Below are positions 51,252 through 60,488 of a stretch of 64,000 bases of DNA, piece by piece. Below the pieces are notes generated by a model. That model saw nothing but the letters and a program-made list of their open reading frames with translations, did no database searches and was not told the DNA's origin. Where the stretch lies: contig NZ_JAQZAK010000015.1 of the NCBI RefSeq assembly GCF_028737265.1, forward strand, positions 1 through 64,000, in the 5' to 3' direction. Positions within the stretch are counted from its first letter, which is position 1. Each line of letters opens with the position of its first letter. Origin of the DNA: Actinomycetospora callitridis (GTDB taxonomy: Bacteria; Actinomycetota; Actinomycetes; Mycobacteriales; Pseudonocardiaceae). A program made the position numbers and the translations under genes.

Positions 51252-51908
51252 GTGACGTTCCCGGGCTTCGGCGAGGCGGTCGTCGACTTCTACGAGGGCC
51301 TCGAGGCCGACAACTCCAAGGCCTACTGGACCGACAACAAGGCGCTCTACGACGACCACGTCCGCGCGCCGATGGTCGCGATGCTCGCCGACCTCGAGCC
51401 CGAGTTCGGCCCGGGCAAGGTCTTCCGCCCCTACCGCGACGTGCGCTTCGCCGCCGACAAGACCCCCTACAAGGTCCAGTGCGGCGCGACCGTCGGCGGG
51501 CGCTACGTCCAGGTCTCGGCCGACGGGATCATGGTGGCCGTCGGCTACTACCGGATGACCTCCGCGCAGGTCGCGCGCTTCCGTGCCGCGATCGACGACG
51601 ACCGCCACGGGCCGGAGCTCGAGAAGATCGTCGACGACCTGCGCGCCGACGGGTTCACCGTCGACGGCGAGCAGCTGAAGTCCCGCCCGCGCGGCGTCGA
51701 CCCCGAGCACCCCCGCCTGGAGCTGCTGCGCCACAAGAGCCTGTTCGTCCGGCGCTCGTGGCCGCCGTCCGACGAGCTGCACACGCCCGCCGTGCGCGAG
51801 CGGGTGGCCGAGACCTGGCGGCGTCTCGAGCCCCTCGGACGCTGGCTCGACGAGCACGTCGGCGTCGACCTCGACGACACCGCCGACCGCCCGGGCCGCC
51901 GCCGCTGA
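51252..51908 (+). CDS. DUF2461 family protein
   Basis: A 218-residue protein. FPGFGEAVVDFYEGLEADNS, KALYDDHVRAPM, FRPYRDVRFAADKTPYK and LKSRPRGVDPEHPRLELLRHK are the typical DUF2461 blocks (also listed as the TIGR02453 family). Function unknown. The GTG at 51252 has AAAGAT 6 bp upstream and no ribosome site, which fits the leaderless pattern. Expressed divergently from the CBS gene. Confidence 0.88.
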   Translation: MTFPGFGEAVVDFYEGLEADNSKAYWTDNKALYDDHVRAPMVAMLADLEPEFGPGKVFRPYRDVRFAADKTPYKVQCGATVGGRYVQVSADGIMVAVGYYRMTSAQVARFRAAIDDDRHGPELEKIVDDLRADGFTVDGEQLKSRPRGVDPEHPRLELLRHKSLFVRRSWPPSDELHTPAVRERVAETWRRLEPLGRWLDEHVGVDLDDTADRPGRRR

Positions 51909-51952
51909 CCCTCACGGCCACCACGCGTTCCGCCGCCTACCGTCGGCCCATC

Positions 51953-52543
51953 GTGGGGACGACGACGCGTGCCGCCCTCTGGGCGAGCGCGCTCCTGGCG
52001 CTGGCGCTGCTCGGCGGCCTCCTCTGGTGGACCGCCGCCGAGCGAGGGCTGACCGCCCGTGACCTGTGGGAGACCGTGGACCCGCCGCCGGAGTCGTGCG
52101 TCGAGCAGGACCCGACCACGTCGGGCTGCCTCACACCGACCGCCCTGCGCCTGCACGACGCCGCCGTCGCCCGGTTCGGCGCGCCGGGTGCGGACGCCCC
52201 GATCCGCTCGGTCACCTGCTGGTCAGAGCACACGTGGAACCCGTCGAGCGACCACCCCGAGGGGCGCGCCTGCGACTTCTTCCCCGGCCGCTACGGCGAG
52301 TTCCCGGAGGGCGACGACCTCGCCGCCGGCTGGGCCGTGGCGCACTGGCTGCGCGAGAACGCCGGGGAGCTCGACGTCCGGTACGTCATCTGGCAGGGCC
52401 GCATCTGGGCCGCCGGGAGCTCCGATGCCGGCGACGGCTGGGGCCGGCCCTACACCGGCGGTGGCGTGTACGACCCCGAGGACGCCACGGGCGGGCACTT
52501 CGACCACGTGCACGTCAGCGTGCGCGACGGGTCCCGGTGGTGA
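51953..52543 (+). CDS. membrane-anchored M15-like (ARB-07466 type) extracellular protein
   Basis: A 196-residue protein. A signal anchor (ALWASALLALALLGGLLWW) places the rest outside. The domain (about 75-196) has CWSEHTWNPSSDHPEGRACD, YVIWQGRIWA and GHFDHVHVSV: the His-x6-Asp and terminal His arrangement of M15/hedgehog-like zinc peptidases, as in ARB-07466-type proteins. Two extra Cys (ESCVEQDPTTSGC) may form a disulfide. A wall-peptide target is plausible, not shown. TACCGT lies 9 bp before the GTG at 51953. Confidence 0.75.
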   Translation: MGTTTRAALWASALLALALLGGLLWWTAAERGLTARDLWETVDPPPESCVEQDPTTSGCLTPTALRLHDAAVARFGAPGADAPIRSVTCWSEHTWNPSSDHPEGRACDFFPGRYGEFPEGDDLAAGWAVAHWLRENAGELDVRYVIWQGRIWAAGSSDAGDGWGRPYTGGGVYDPEDATGGHFDHVHVSVRDGSRW

Positions 52544-52549
52544 GCCGCC

Positions 52550-52589
52550 GTGAGCGAAGTTCCCGGCTATGGCCGGGAACTCCGCTCAC
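52550..52589. repeat. 40-bp palindrome between converging genes
   Basis: Arms GTGAGCG/CGCTCAC outside and AGTTCCCGG/CCGGGAACT inside, with one mismatched pair between them. Same length and same GTGAGC...GCTCAC ends as the core at 12846-12885. It begins 6 bp after one stop and contains the stop of the cupin gene. Probable terminator. Confidence 0.8.
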
Positions 52590-53074
52590 GTGGGGATCGG
52601 GTCGTGGGGCCAGTCGCGGAGGTTCACCTGGTCGCACGTGAGGGCGAAGGCGTCGATCTCCTCCGTGCTCGCGCCGCGGGTGAACAGCTCGACGAGGCCC
52701 CGGAAGTACTCCTCGCGCGGCGCCCCGGGCACGAAGAGGATGAGGAAGCGGGCCGTCTCCTCGCCCACGGCGTGGAACCCGTGCACACCGTTGACCGGGA
52801 CGTGGGCGAAGTCGCCGTGCTCGAGCACCTGCCACTTCTGCCCGCTCATCACCGCGAGCCGGCCCGAGATCACCCAGAACGACTCGGAGAACCCCTGGTG
52901 GTAGTGCGGGATCGCACCCCAGCGGCCCGGGACGGCGGCGTTCTCGAACAGGCCGAAGCCGCCGCCGACGACGTCGCTCGGCGCGGTGAACAGGGCGGGG
53001 CCGGCCTGCTCGGCCTCGGCGCGGAAGCGGTAGACGCCCGGCGCGGACTCCGGGATCTCGGTCGGGAAGCTCAC
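52586..53074 (-). CDS. cupin-fold protein
   Basis: A 162-residue single-domain cupin. Motif 1 contains IPHYHQGFSESFWVISGRL (two His and a Glu as metal ligands) and motif 2 HVPVNGVHGFHAVGEE. The rest forms the jelly-roll ends. Such proteins range from isomerases and dioxygenases to sugar binders; the activity is not readable. GTG start 10 bp after gcvT, so it is probably co-transcribed, but no glycine-cleavage role is known for it. Confidence 0.82.
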   Translation of the reverse strand: MSFPTEIPESAPGVYRFRAEAEQAGPALFTAPSDVVGGGFGLFENAAVPGRWGAIPHYHQGFSESFWVISGRLAVMSGQKWQVLEHGDFAHVPVNGVHGFHAVGEETARFLILFVPGAPREEYFRGLVELFTRGASTEEIDAFALTCDQVNLRDWPHDPIPT

Positions 53075-53084
53075 CCGATCATCC

Positions 53085-54209
53085 TCACCGCACGTGCGAG
53101 GGGACGAAAGGCGGGCTGACGACCTCGCACTCGAGCGACCGGCCGCGGACGTCGACGGTCAGCGTCTCGCCCTCCTCGACGCCCGCCGCGGTGTCGAGCA
53201 GCGCGAGCGCGATCCCCGTCTTCAACGTCGGCGAGAACGTGCCGGACGTGGTCTCGCCGATGGGGACGTCGCCCTGCACCACGGCCATGTGCCCGCGCGG
53301 CACGCCGCGACCGGTGGCGCGCAGCCCCCAGGAGCGGCGCCGCGGACCCGCCTCGCGCTCGGCGAGCAGCGCCTCGCGGCCCCAGAACTCGTCCTTCTTC
53401 CAGCCGACGGCGAACCCGCACCGCGCCTGCAGCGGCGTGATGTCGGGGCCGAGGTCCTGGCCGTGCAGCGGCAGGCCCGCCTCGGTGCGCAGGGTGTCGC
53501 GGGCGCCGAGCCCGGCGGGAAGCCCGCCCTTCTCGGCCACCACGGCGGCCAGCGCGTCCCACAGCTCCCCGGCACCGTCCGACGGCGCGATGAGCTCGTA
53601 GCCCCGCTCGCCGGTGTAGCCCGTGCGGCAGACGCGCACCGGGCGCCCGGCCCACTCCGCGTCGACGAAGGCCATGTAGTCCAGCGGCTCGGGATCGGTC
53701 AGCAGGCCGACCTCGGCGAGCACCTCGGGCGACGCGGGCCCCTGCACCGCGAGCACCACGTGGTCGTCGTGCTCGTCGGCCACGGTGATCCCGGACGGGG
53801 CGACCTCGGCGAGGCGCCGTCCGACGCCCGCGGAGTTCGCGGCGTTCGGGACGGCGAAGACCTCGTCGGGGCCGACGAGGTAGAGGATCAGGTCGTCGAC
53901 GACGCCGCCGTTCTCGCTGCAGCACAGCGTGTACTGCGCCTTGCCCGGCACGATCCGCGACAGGTCGTTCGTCAGGCAGCGGTCGACGAACGCCGCGGCG
54001 CCGGGGCCGCTGATGCGGACCTTGCCCAGGTGGCTGACGTCGAACAGGCCGACGGCCTCGCGGGTGGCGGTGTGCTCGGCCACCGTGCCCGAATACTGGA
54101 CGGGCATCTCCCAGCCGCCGAACGGCGCGAACGACGCCCCGAGGGCGACGTGGTGATCGTGCAGCGGGCTACGACGTGAGTCGGGCACGGTCTCGGACAC
54201 CCGCGGCAC
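53085..54209 (-). CDS. gcvT: glycine cleavage system T protein (aminomethyltransferase)
   Basis: A 374-residue folate enzyme that takes the aminomethyl group from lipoylated H protein and releases ammonia and methylene-THF. GGWEMPVQYSG, FDVSHLGKV, TLCCSENGGVVDDLI and RTGYTGERGYEL are family blocks, with folate-site GLGARDTLRTEAGLPLHG. Equivalent to Rv2211c. GTG start at 54209. The H and P proteins are not in this window. LipB and LipA, which lipoylate H protein, are encoded 8 kb away. Confidence 0.95.
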   Translation of the reverse strand: MPRVSETVPDSRRSPLHDHHVALGASFAPFGGWEMPVQYSGTVAEHTATREAVGLFDVSHLGKVRISGPGAAAFVDRCLTNDLSRIVPGKAQYTLCCSENGGVVDDLILYLVGPDEVFAVPNAANSAGVGRRLAEVAPSGITVADEHDDHVVLAVQGPASPEVLAEVGLLTDPEPLDYMAFVDAEWAGRPVRVCRTGYTGERGYELIAPSDGAGELWDALAAVVAEKGGLPAGLGARDTLRTEAGLPLHGQDLGPDITPLQARCGFAVGWKKDEFWGREALLAEREAGPRRRSWGLRATGRGVPRGHMAVVQGDVPIGETTSGTFSPTLKTGIALALLDTAAGVEEGETLTVDVRGRSLECEVVSPPFVPSHVR

Positions 54210-54231
54210 GGTACGGGAGCCGCCCCGGTCC

Positions 54232-54237
54232 TAGCAT
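54232..54237 (+). promoter_or_regulatory. -10 hexamer of pepA
   Basis: TAGCAT; the transcript would start near 54244 and carry AGGAGGA before the GTG at 54274. Confidence 0.5.
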
Positions 54238-54273
54238 GTGATCGACACCGCCCGGCGCAGGAGGACACCCCAC

Positions 54274-55791
54274 GTGAGCAGCACCCCCGACCTCGAGCTC
54301 CTCGGCCCCGACCCGGGCACCGACGCGCTCGCCGACGTGGACGCCGTGGTCGTCGGCGTGCGACCCGGGACCGACGGCGGCGACCCCGTCGTGGCCGGCC
54401 CGACGTCCGCGCTCGGCGACCTCGCCGGCGAGCTGCCCGGCCTGGTCGCGCTGCTCGGCGGCACGGGCAAGGCCGAGGAGGTCACCCGCGTCCCCACCCG
54501 TGGGTCGATCGGGGCGCCGCTCGTGGTCGCCGTCGGGCTCGGGGCCGAGCCGGGCGACACGGGCGGGGCGGGCGAGACGCCCGACCTCGCCGAGCAGGTC
54601 CGACGTGCGGCCGGTGCCGCGGCGCGGACCCTGCACGGGCACGCCGCCAGCATCGTCACCACGCTCTCCGCGCTCGACCTCGCTGCCGCGATCGAGGGCA
54701 CGCTGCTCGGCGACTACGCCTTCACCGACTACAAGAAGGCCCCCGAGACCGCGCCGACCGAGCTCGCGATCGTCGGTCTCGTGGGCAACGACGACGCGTC
54801 GGTGACCCGGGCAGCCGCGGTCGCGAAGGCCGTCCGCCACGCCCGCGACTTCGTCAACACCCCGCCCAACGACCTCTACCCGGACGCGTTCGCGCAGCGG
54901 GCGCGTGCCCTGGCCGAGGCCGCCGGGGTGTCGGTGGAGATCCTCGACGAGTCCGCGCTCGCCGAGCACGGCTACGGCGGCGTCCTGGGCGTCGGCGGCG
55001 GGTCGTCGCGGCCGCCGCGGCTGGTCCGGCTGACGTACTCGCCCGCGAACCCGCGCAAGAAGGTCGCCCTCGTCGGCAAGGGCATCACGTTCGACACGGG
55101 CGGCATCTCGATCAAGCCCGCGGCCAACATGGACCACATGACCTCGGACATGTCCGGGGCCGCCGGGGTCGTCGCCGCGACCTGCCTGGCCGCCGACCTC
55201 GGGCTCGACGTCGAGGTCGTCGCCACCGTGCCGATGGCCGAGAACATGCCCTCGGGCACCGCGTACCGCCCCGGCGACGTCCTGACGATGTACGGCGGCA
55301 CGACCGTCGAGGTGCTCAACACCGACGCCGAGGGCCGTCTCGTCCTCGGCGACGCCATCGCCCGCGCCTGCGAGGACTCCCCCGACTACCTGCTCGAGAC
55401 CTCGACGCTCACCGGCGCCCAGCTCGTCGCCCTCGGCTCGCGGACGCCCGGGGTCATGGGCACCGACGAGTTCCGCGACCGGGTCGCCGCCCACGCCGTC
55501 GCCGCGGGCGACGGGGGCTGGGCGATGCCGCTGCCCGACGAGCTGCGCAGCGACCTCGACTCGCGGGTGGCCGACCTCGCCAACGTCACCAACCACCGCT
55601 TCGGCGGGATGCTCGTGGGCGGCATCTTCCTGCGGGAGTTCGTCGCCGACGGCGTGCCGTGGGTGCACCTCGACATCGCCGGACCGGCCTTCAACACCGG
55701 CGGTCCGCACGGCTACACGCCCAAGGGCGGCACCGGCGTCCCGGTCCGCACGATCGCCGCCGTGCTCGACGACATCGCCCGCAACGGCTGA
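54274..55791 (+). CDS. pepA: leucyl aminopeptidase (M17)
   Basis: A 505-residue di-zinc aminopeptidase, as Rv2213. The C-terminal catalytic domain has GKGITFDTGGISIKP, MDHMTSDMSGAAGVV and the signature NTDAEGRLVLGD, with metal ligands Lys, Asp and Glu. The N-terminal third is the regulatory domain. It releases N-terminal residues from peptides in the cytoplasm. The GTG has GGAGGA 8 nt ahead. Divergent from gcvT, upstream of lpd. Confidence 0.95.
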   Translation: MSSTPDLELLGPDPGTDALADVDAVVVGVRPGTDGGDPVVAGPTSALGDLAGELPGLVALLGGTGKAEEVTRVPTRGSIGAPLVVAVGLGAEPGDTGGAGETPDLAEQVRRAAGAAARTLHGHAASIVTTLSALDLAAAIEGTLLGDYAFTDYKKAPETAPTELAIVGLVGNDDASVTRAAAVAKAVRHARDFVNTPPNDLYPDAFAQRARALAEAAGVSVEILDESALAEHGYGGVLGVGGGSSRPPRLVRLTYSPANPRKKVALVGKGITFDTGGISIKPAANMDHMTSDMSGAAGVVAATCLAADLGLDVEVVATVPMAENMPSGTAYRPGDVLTMYGGTTVEVLNTDAEGRLVLGDAIARACEDSPDYLLETSTLTGAQLVALGSRTPGVMGTDEFRDRVAAHAVAAGDGGWAMPLPDELRSDLDSRVADLANVTNHRFGGMLVGGIFLREFVADGVPWVHLDIAGPAFNTGGPHGYTPKGGTGVPVRTIAAVLDDIARNG

Positions 55792-55907
55792 GGTCGGCCG
55801 CGGGGGTTTCGCGGAGGTGGAAGGATGAACCCGGACAACGCCTCCCCGACACCACGATGTCGGGCCGGGGCCACCGCACGCCACACGCCGACGCGGGAGT
55901 AGCAGCA

Positions 55908-57284
55908 GTGAGCGACACGTACGACGTCATCATCCTCGGAGCCGGGTCCGGGGGGTACGCCTGCGCCTTCCGGGCCGCGGAGCTGGGCCTCTCGGTCGCG
56001 CTGGTGGAGAAGGACAAGGTCGGCGGCACCTGTCTGCACCGCGGCTGCATCCCGACGAAGGCCCTCCTGCACGCCGCCGAGGTCGCCGACTCGGCGCGCG
56101 AGGGCGAGCAGTTCGGCGTGAAGAGCTCGCTGTCGGGCATCGACATGAGCGGCGTCAACTCCTACAAGGACAACGTCGTCGCGCGCCTCTACAAGGGCCT
56201 GCAGGGCCTGGTGAAGGCGAACAAGGTCACGCTGATCGAGGGCGCCGGCAAGCTCGTGGGGCAGGACACCGTCGAGGTCGACGGGCAGCGTTACCAGGGC
56301 CGGCACATCGTCCTGGCCTCCGGCTCGTACTCGAAGACGCTGCCCGGCCTCGAGCTCGGCGGCCGGGTGCTCACCTCCACCGAGGCCATCAACCTCGACT
56401 ACGTGCCCGAGCGCGTCGTCGTGCTCGGCGGTGGCGTCATCGGCGTCGAGTTCGCCAGCGTGTGGAAGAGCTTCGGCAGCGAGGTCACGATCGTCGAGGC
56501 CCTGCCGCACCTCGTGCCCAACGAGGACGAGTTCCTCTCCAAGTCGCTCGAGCGCCAGTTCCGCAAGCGCAAGATCGCCTTCAAGACCGGCACGAAGTTC
56601 ACCGGCGTCGAGCAGAGCGCGGACTCGGTGACGATCAGCCTGGAGAACGGCGAGCAGATCGAGGCGGACCTGCTGCTCGTCGCCGTCGGCCGCGGCCCGA
56701 ACACCGCCGACCTCGGCTACGAGGAGAACGGCGTCACCCTCGACCGCGGCTTCGTCCCGACGAACGAGCGCCTGCACACGGGCGTGGCCAACATCTACGC
56801 CGTCGGCGACATCGTCCCCGGCCTGCAGCTGGCCCACCGCGGCTTCCAGCAGGGCATCTTCGTCGCCGAGGAGATCGCGGGCCTCAACCCGCCGGTGATC
56901 GACGAGACGGGCATCCCGCGGGTCACCTACTGCGAGCCCGAGGTCGCCTCGGTCGGCCTCACCGAGGCGCAGGCCAAGGAGGTCTACGGCGAGGTGCAGA
57001 CCCTCACCTACGACCTCGCCGGCAACGGCAAGTCGCAGATCCTCAAGACCTCCGGCGCCGTCAAGCTCGTCAAGGGCGGCACGAGCGACGACGCCCCCGT
57101 GGTCGGCGTGCACATGATCGGCACGCGCATGGGCGAGCAGGTCGGCGAGGCCCAGCTGATCTACAACTGGGAGGCGCTGCCCGCCGACGTGGCCAACCTC
57201 GTCCACGCCCACCCGACGCAGAACGAGGCCCTCGGGGAGGCGCACCTCGCGCTCGCCGGCAAGCCCCTGCACAGTCATGGCTGA
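55908..57284 (+). CDS. lpdA: dihydrolipoamide dehydrogenase (E3)
   Basis: A 458-residue FAD disulfide oxidoreductase that reoxidises dihydrolipoyl groups with NAD. The FAD loop VIILGAGSGGYACAF, redox disulfide GGTCLHRGCIP (Cys42/Cys47), NAD loop VVVLGGGVIGVEFAS and catalytic HAHPTQNE are all present. The GTG at 55908 has GGGAG upstream. It is followed after 52 bp by the E2 gene, so E3 and E2 of the 2-oxoacid dehydrogenase form an operon. Confidence 0.95.
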   Translation: MSDTYDVIILGAGSGGYACAFRAAELGLSVALVEKDKVGGTCLHRGCIPTKALLHAAEVADSAREGEQFGVKSSLSGIDMSGVNSYKDNVVARLYKGLQGLVKANKVTLIEGAGKLVGQDTVEVDGQRYQGRHIVLASGSYSKTLPGLELGGRVLTSTEAINLDYVPERVVVLGGGVIGVEFASVWKSFGSEVTIVEALPHLVPNEDEFLSKSLERQFRKRKIAFKTGTKFTGVEQSADSVTISLENGEQIEADLLLVAVGRGPNTADLGYEENGVTLDRGFVPTNERLHTGVANIYAVGDIVPGLQLAHRGFQQGIFVAEEIAGLNPPVIDETGIPRVTYCEPEVASVGLTEAQAKEVYGEVQTLTYDLAGNGKSQILKTSGAVKLVKGGTSDDAPVVGVHMIGTRMGEQVGEAQLIYNWEALPADVANLVHAHPTQNEALGEAHLALAGKPLHSHG

Positions 57285-57336
57285 TCCTGGCCACCGCTGA
57301 CCACACCCGAGACACGCACGAGGAGTCACGAGCACG

Positions 57337-59373
57337 ATGGCCTACACCGTCCAGATGCCTGCTCTCGGGGAGAGCGTCACCGAGGGCACGGTGACGCGCT
57401 GGCTCAAGCAGGAGGGCGACCACGTCGACGTCGACGAGCCCCTGCTCGAGGTGTCCACCGACAAGGTCGACACCGAGATCCCGTCGCCGCAGGCGGGGGT
57501 GCTGCAGCGGATCGTGGCGCAGGAGGACGACACCGTCGAGGTCGGCGGCGACCTCGCCGTGATCGGCGACGAGGGCGAGGGCGGCGGATCGTCGGGCGGT
57601 GAGGCCCAGCCGGCCCAGGAGTCCCAGCCGGCCCAGGAGTCCCAGCCCGAGCCGGCCCCCGAGCACCAGCAGCAGTCCGAGCCGGAGCCGGAGCCGGCCC
57701 AGCCCGAGCCCCAGCCCGCGGCGGCGTCCTCGTCGGGCGGCTCGTCCGGCGGTTCGTCGGGCGGGGCCAGCACGACCGTCGAGATGCCCGCGCTGGGCGA
57801 GTCGGTCACCGAGGGCACGGTCACCCGCTGGCTCAAGCAGGTCGGCGACACCGTCGAGGTCGACGAGCCGCTGCTCGAGGTCTCCACCGACAAGGTCGAC
57901 ACCGAGATCCCCTCGCCCGTCGCCGGCACCGTGCTCGAGCTGCGCGCCGGCGAGGACGACACCGTCGAGGTCGGCGGCGCCCTCGCCGTGATCGGCGACG
58001 CGTCGCAGGCGTCGGGCGGGGGCTCGCCGGCCCCCACCCAGCAGGAGCCGCAGCAGCCCGAGCCCCAGCAGACCGAGCCGCAGCAGGCCGAGCCGCCGCA
58101 GGCCGAGCCGCCGCAGGCCGAGGCCGCCCCGCCGCGCGAGGACCCGCGTCCCGAGCCCGAGCGCCCGAACGAGCCGGAGCCCGCGGAGGCCCCGGCCGGC
58201 GCCCAGGCCGCGTCCGGCGCCGACGACTACGTCTCGCACGAGACCGAGCAGCCCACCGGCCCGAGCGGGCCCGCGAACGCGGGTGCGCAGAAGGCGCCGT
58301 CGCAGGCCTCGACGCAGGGCAACGGGGCGTCGGCCCCCGCGGGCGACGGGGGCGGGGAGACCGGCTCGCCGTACGTCACGCCGCTGGTGCGCAAGCTCGC
58401 CGCCGAGCGCGGCGTGGACCTGTCGTCGCTGACCGGCACCGGCGTCGGCGGCCGCATCCGCAAGCAGGACGTCGTCAAGGCCGCCGACGAGCAGGACAGC
58501 GCCGCAGCCACTCCGGCGGGCGACGCCCCGGCCGCGGCGCAGGCCGGGGGCGGCTCCGGCGGCGGGGCGGTGCACGGCGGCGAGGTGCAGAAGCCCTCGG
58601 CGTCCGGTTCCCGTGGCTCCTCCGGCGCGCCCGCGCCGGACACCTCGGGGCTGCGCGGCACCACGCAGAAGCTCTCGCGGCGCCGCGCCACGATCGCCAA
58701 GCGCATGGTGGAGTCGCTGCAGATCTCCGCCCAGCTCACGACGGTGGTCGAGGCGGACCTCACGCGGATCGCGCGACTGCGCGACCGGGCGAAGGCCGAC
58801 TTCCAGAAGCGCGAGGGCGTGAAGCTCTCGTTCCTGCCGTTCATGGCGCTGGCCACCGTCGAGGCCCTCAAGGCCCACCCGCAGGTCAACGCGATGATCG
58901 ACACCGAGAAGGGCGAGGTCACCTACCACGGTGCCGAGCACCTGGGCATCGCCGTCGACTCGCCGGCCGGCCTGATCGTGCCCGTGGTCCACGACGCCGG
59001 GGACCTCAACCTCGCCGGGCTCGCCCGCAAGATCACCGACGTCGCGGAGCGCACCCGGGCGAACAAGATCACGCCGGACGAGCTCTCGGGCGGCACCTTC
59101 ACCATCACGAACACCGGCTCGCGGGGCGCGCTGATCGACACGCCGATCATCAACCAGCCCCAGGTCGGCATCCTCGGCACCGGCGCCGTGGTGAAGAAGC
59201 CGGTGGTGCTCCAGGACGACTCGGGCGGCGACGTCATCGCCATCCGCTCGACGGCCTACCTGTGCCTGTCCTACGACCACCGCATCGTCGACGGCGCCGA
59301 CGCCGCACGCTTCCTGACGACGATCATGGACCGCCTCGAGGGCGGCGCCTTCGAGGGCGAGCTGGGCCTGTAG
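57337..59373 (+). CDS. sucB: 2-oxoacid dehydrogenase E2 (dihydrolipoamide acyltransferase)
   Basis: A 678-residue E2. Two lipoyl domains (about 1-78 and 146-226) each carry EVSTDKVDTEIPSP with the lipoyl Lys; the first is Lys43. Long Gln/Pro/Glu/Ala linkers follow each (SQPAQE and PQQTEPQQAE repeats), then an E3-binding domain (PLVRKLAAERGVDLSSLTG) and the catalytic domain, ending LSYDHRIVDGADAARFL with the His/Asp pair. Equivalent to dlaT (Rv2215), which serves pyruvate dehydrogenase in M. tuberculosis; the acyl specificity here is not certain. The ATG at 57337 has GAGGAG about 16 nt ahead. Confidence 0.94.
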   Translation: MAYTVQMPALGESVTEGTVTRWLKQEGDHVDVDEPLLEVSTDKVDTEIPSPQAGVLQRIVAQEDDTVEVGGDLAVIGDEGEGGGSSGGEAQPAQESQPAQESQPEPAPEHQQQSEPEPEPAQPEPQPAAASSSGGSSGGSSGGASTTVEMPALGESVTEGTVTRWLKQVGDTVEVDEPLLEVSTDKVDTEIPSPVAGTVLELRAGEDDTVEVGGALAVIGDASQASGGGSPAPTQQEPQQPEPQQTEPQQAEPPQAEPPQAEAAPPREDPRPEPERPNEPEPAEAPAGAQAASGADDYVSHETEQPTGPSGPANAGAQKAPSQASTQGNGASAPAGDGGGETGSPYVTPLVRKLAAERGVDLSSLTGTGVGGRIRKQDVVKAADEQDSAAATPAGDAPAAAQAGGGSGGGAVHGGEVQKPSASGSRGSSGAPAPDTSGLRGTTQKLSRRRATIAKRMVESLQISAQLTTVVEADLTRIARLRDRAKADFQKREGVKLSFLPFMALATVEALKAHPQVNAMIDTEKGEVTYHGAEHLGIAVDSPAGLIVPVVHDAGDLNLAGLARKITDVAERTRANKITPDELSGGTFTITNTGSRGALIDTPIINQPQVGILGTGAVVKKPVVLQDDSGGDVIAIRSTAYLCLSYDHRIVDGADAARFLTTIMDRLEGGAFEGELGL

Positions 59374-59382
59374 CTCGCGCTC

Positions 59383-59522
59383 CTGTTCCGACCGAAGGGC
59401 ACCCTCGCGCGTTCTCTCCGCGCGACGGTGCCCTTCGGTCGTCGCGCCCCGAGCCACGCCGTTCCGGCGAAGGGCGCCCCTCGCCGCTCTGGCCGCGCGA
59501 CGGTGCCCTTCGCGCGGAACAG
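59383..59522. repeat. 140-bp nested palindrome with two tandem hairpins
   Basis: Copy 1 runs from CGAAGGGCACC (59393) to GGTGCCCTTCG (ending 59437). Copy 2 runs from CGAAGGGCGCC (59468) to GGTGCCCTTCG (ending 59512). Both share CCGCGCGACGGTGCCC. The pair is enclosed by CTGTTCCG (59383-59390) and CGGAACAG (59515-59522). It starts 10 bp after the sucB stop, and both flanking genes read rightward, so it may be a terminator. The rest of 59374-59597 holds nothing else. Confidence 0.85.
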
Positions 59523-59597
59523 GCCGGATACCCCACGACGGGGCCGAACGGCCGACCCCGGGTCGCGTCGGGCCGGACACTCCGCGACGATCACCCC

Positions 59598-60488
59598 ATG
59601 CGCGTCGTCATCGCCGGGTCCTCCGGACTCATCGGCACCGCCCTGGTCCCCCGCCTGCGGGAGGCCGGGCACGAGGTCGTCCGTCTCGTCCGCCGGACCC
59701 CGCAGGCCCCGGACGAGCGCGGCTGGGACCCGGCCGCCGGGCACCTCGCGCCGGGCGCGCTCGAGGGCGCCGACGCCGTGGTCAACCTGTGCGGCGCCGG
59801 CATCGGCGACAAGCGCTGGACCGGCGCGCGCAAGCAGGAACTGCGCGACAGCCGGATGATCCCCACCGACGTCCTCGCCCGCGCCGTCGCCGAGCACGGT
59901 GTCCCGACGCTGGTCAACGGCTCGGCGGTCGGCTGGTACGGCGACACGGGCGCGATGGCCGTCGACGAGACCGCCCGTCGCGGCACCGGCTTCCTCGCCG
60001 ACCTCTGCCGCGACTGGGAGGCCGCCACCAAGCCCGCCGCCGACGGCGGGGCGCGCGTCGTCCTCGTCCGCACCGGCCTCGTGCTCTCCCCGTCGGGCGG
60101 GCTCATGGGGCGGATCAAGCCGCTGTTCCAGTTCGGCCTCGGCGGCAAGCTCGGGCCCGGGACCCAGTACTGGCCGTGGATCTCCCTCGACGACGAGATC
60201 GGCGCGATCGTGTGGGCGCTCGAGCACGACACGGTCTCCGGTCCGCTCAACGCCACGGGGCCCGACCCGGTCACCAACGACGAGTTCACCCGGGTGCTCG
60301 GCGAGCAGATGAGCCGCCCCGCGCCCTGGGTCGTCCCCGGGTTCGCCATGCGGGCCGCGCTCGGACAGTTCGCCGACGAGGGCGTGCTCGTGAGCCAGCG
60401 CGTCCTGCCGGGCGTCCTCGAGCGCGAGGGCTTCGAGTTCCGCCACGGCACGCTCTCCGAGGCCCTGCACGCGGTGCTCGACGGATGA
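59598..60488 (+). CDS. TIGR01777-type NAD-dependent epimerase-like protein
   Basis: A 296-residue SDR-like protein (as Rv2216). VIAGSSGLIGTALVPRL is the nucleotide loop, AVVNLCGAGIGDKRWT and VNGSAVGWYGDTG are family blocks, and the C-terminal DUF1731-type part has GVLEREGFEFRHGTLSEAL. Reaction unknown. No ribosome site precedes the ATG at 59598, so translation may be leaderless. ATGA overlap with the oxidase gene that follows. Confidence 0.9.
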   Translation: MRVVIAGSSGLIGTALVPRLREAGHEVVRLVRRTPQAPDERGWDPAAGHLAPGALEGADAVVNLCGAGIGDKRWTGARKQELRDSRMIPTDVLARAVAEHGVPTLVNGSAVGWYGDTGAMAVDETARRGTGFLADLCRDWEAATKPAADGGARVVLVRTGLVLSPSGGLMGRIKPLFQFGLGGKLGPGTQYWPWISLDDEIGAIVWALEHDTVSGPLNATGPDPVTNDEFTRVLGEQMSRPAPWVVPGFAMRAALGQFADEGVLVSQRVLPGVLEREGFEFRHGTLSEALHAVLDG

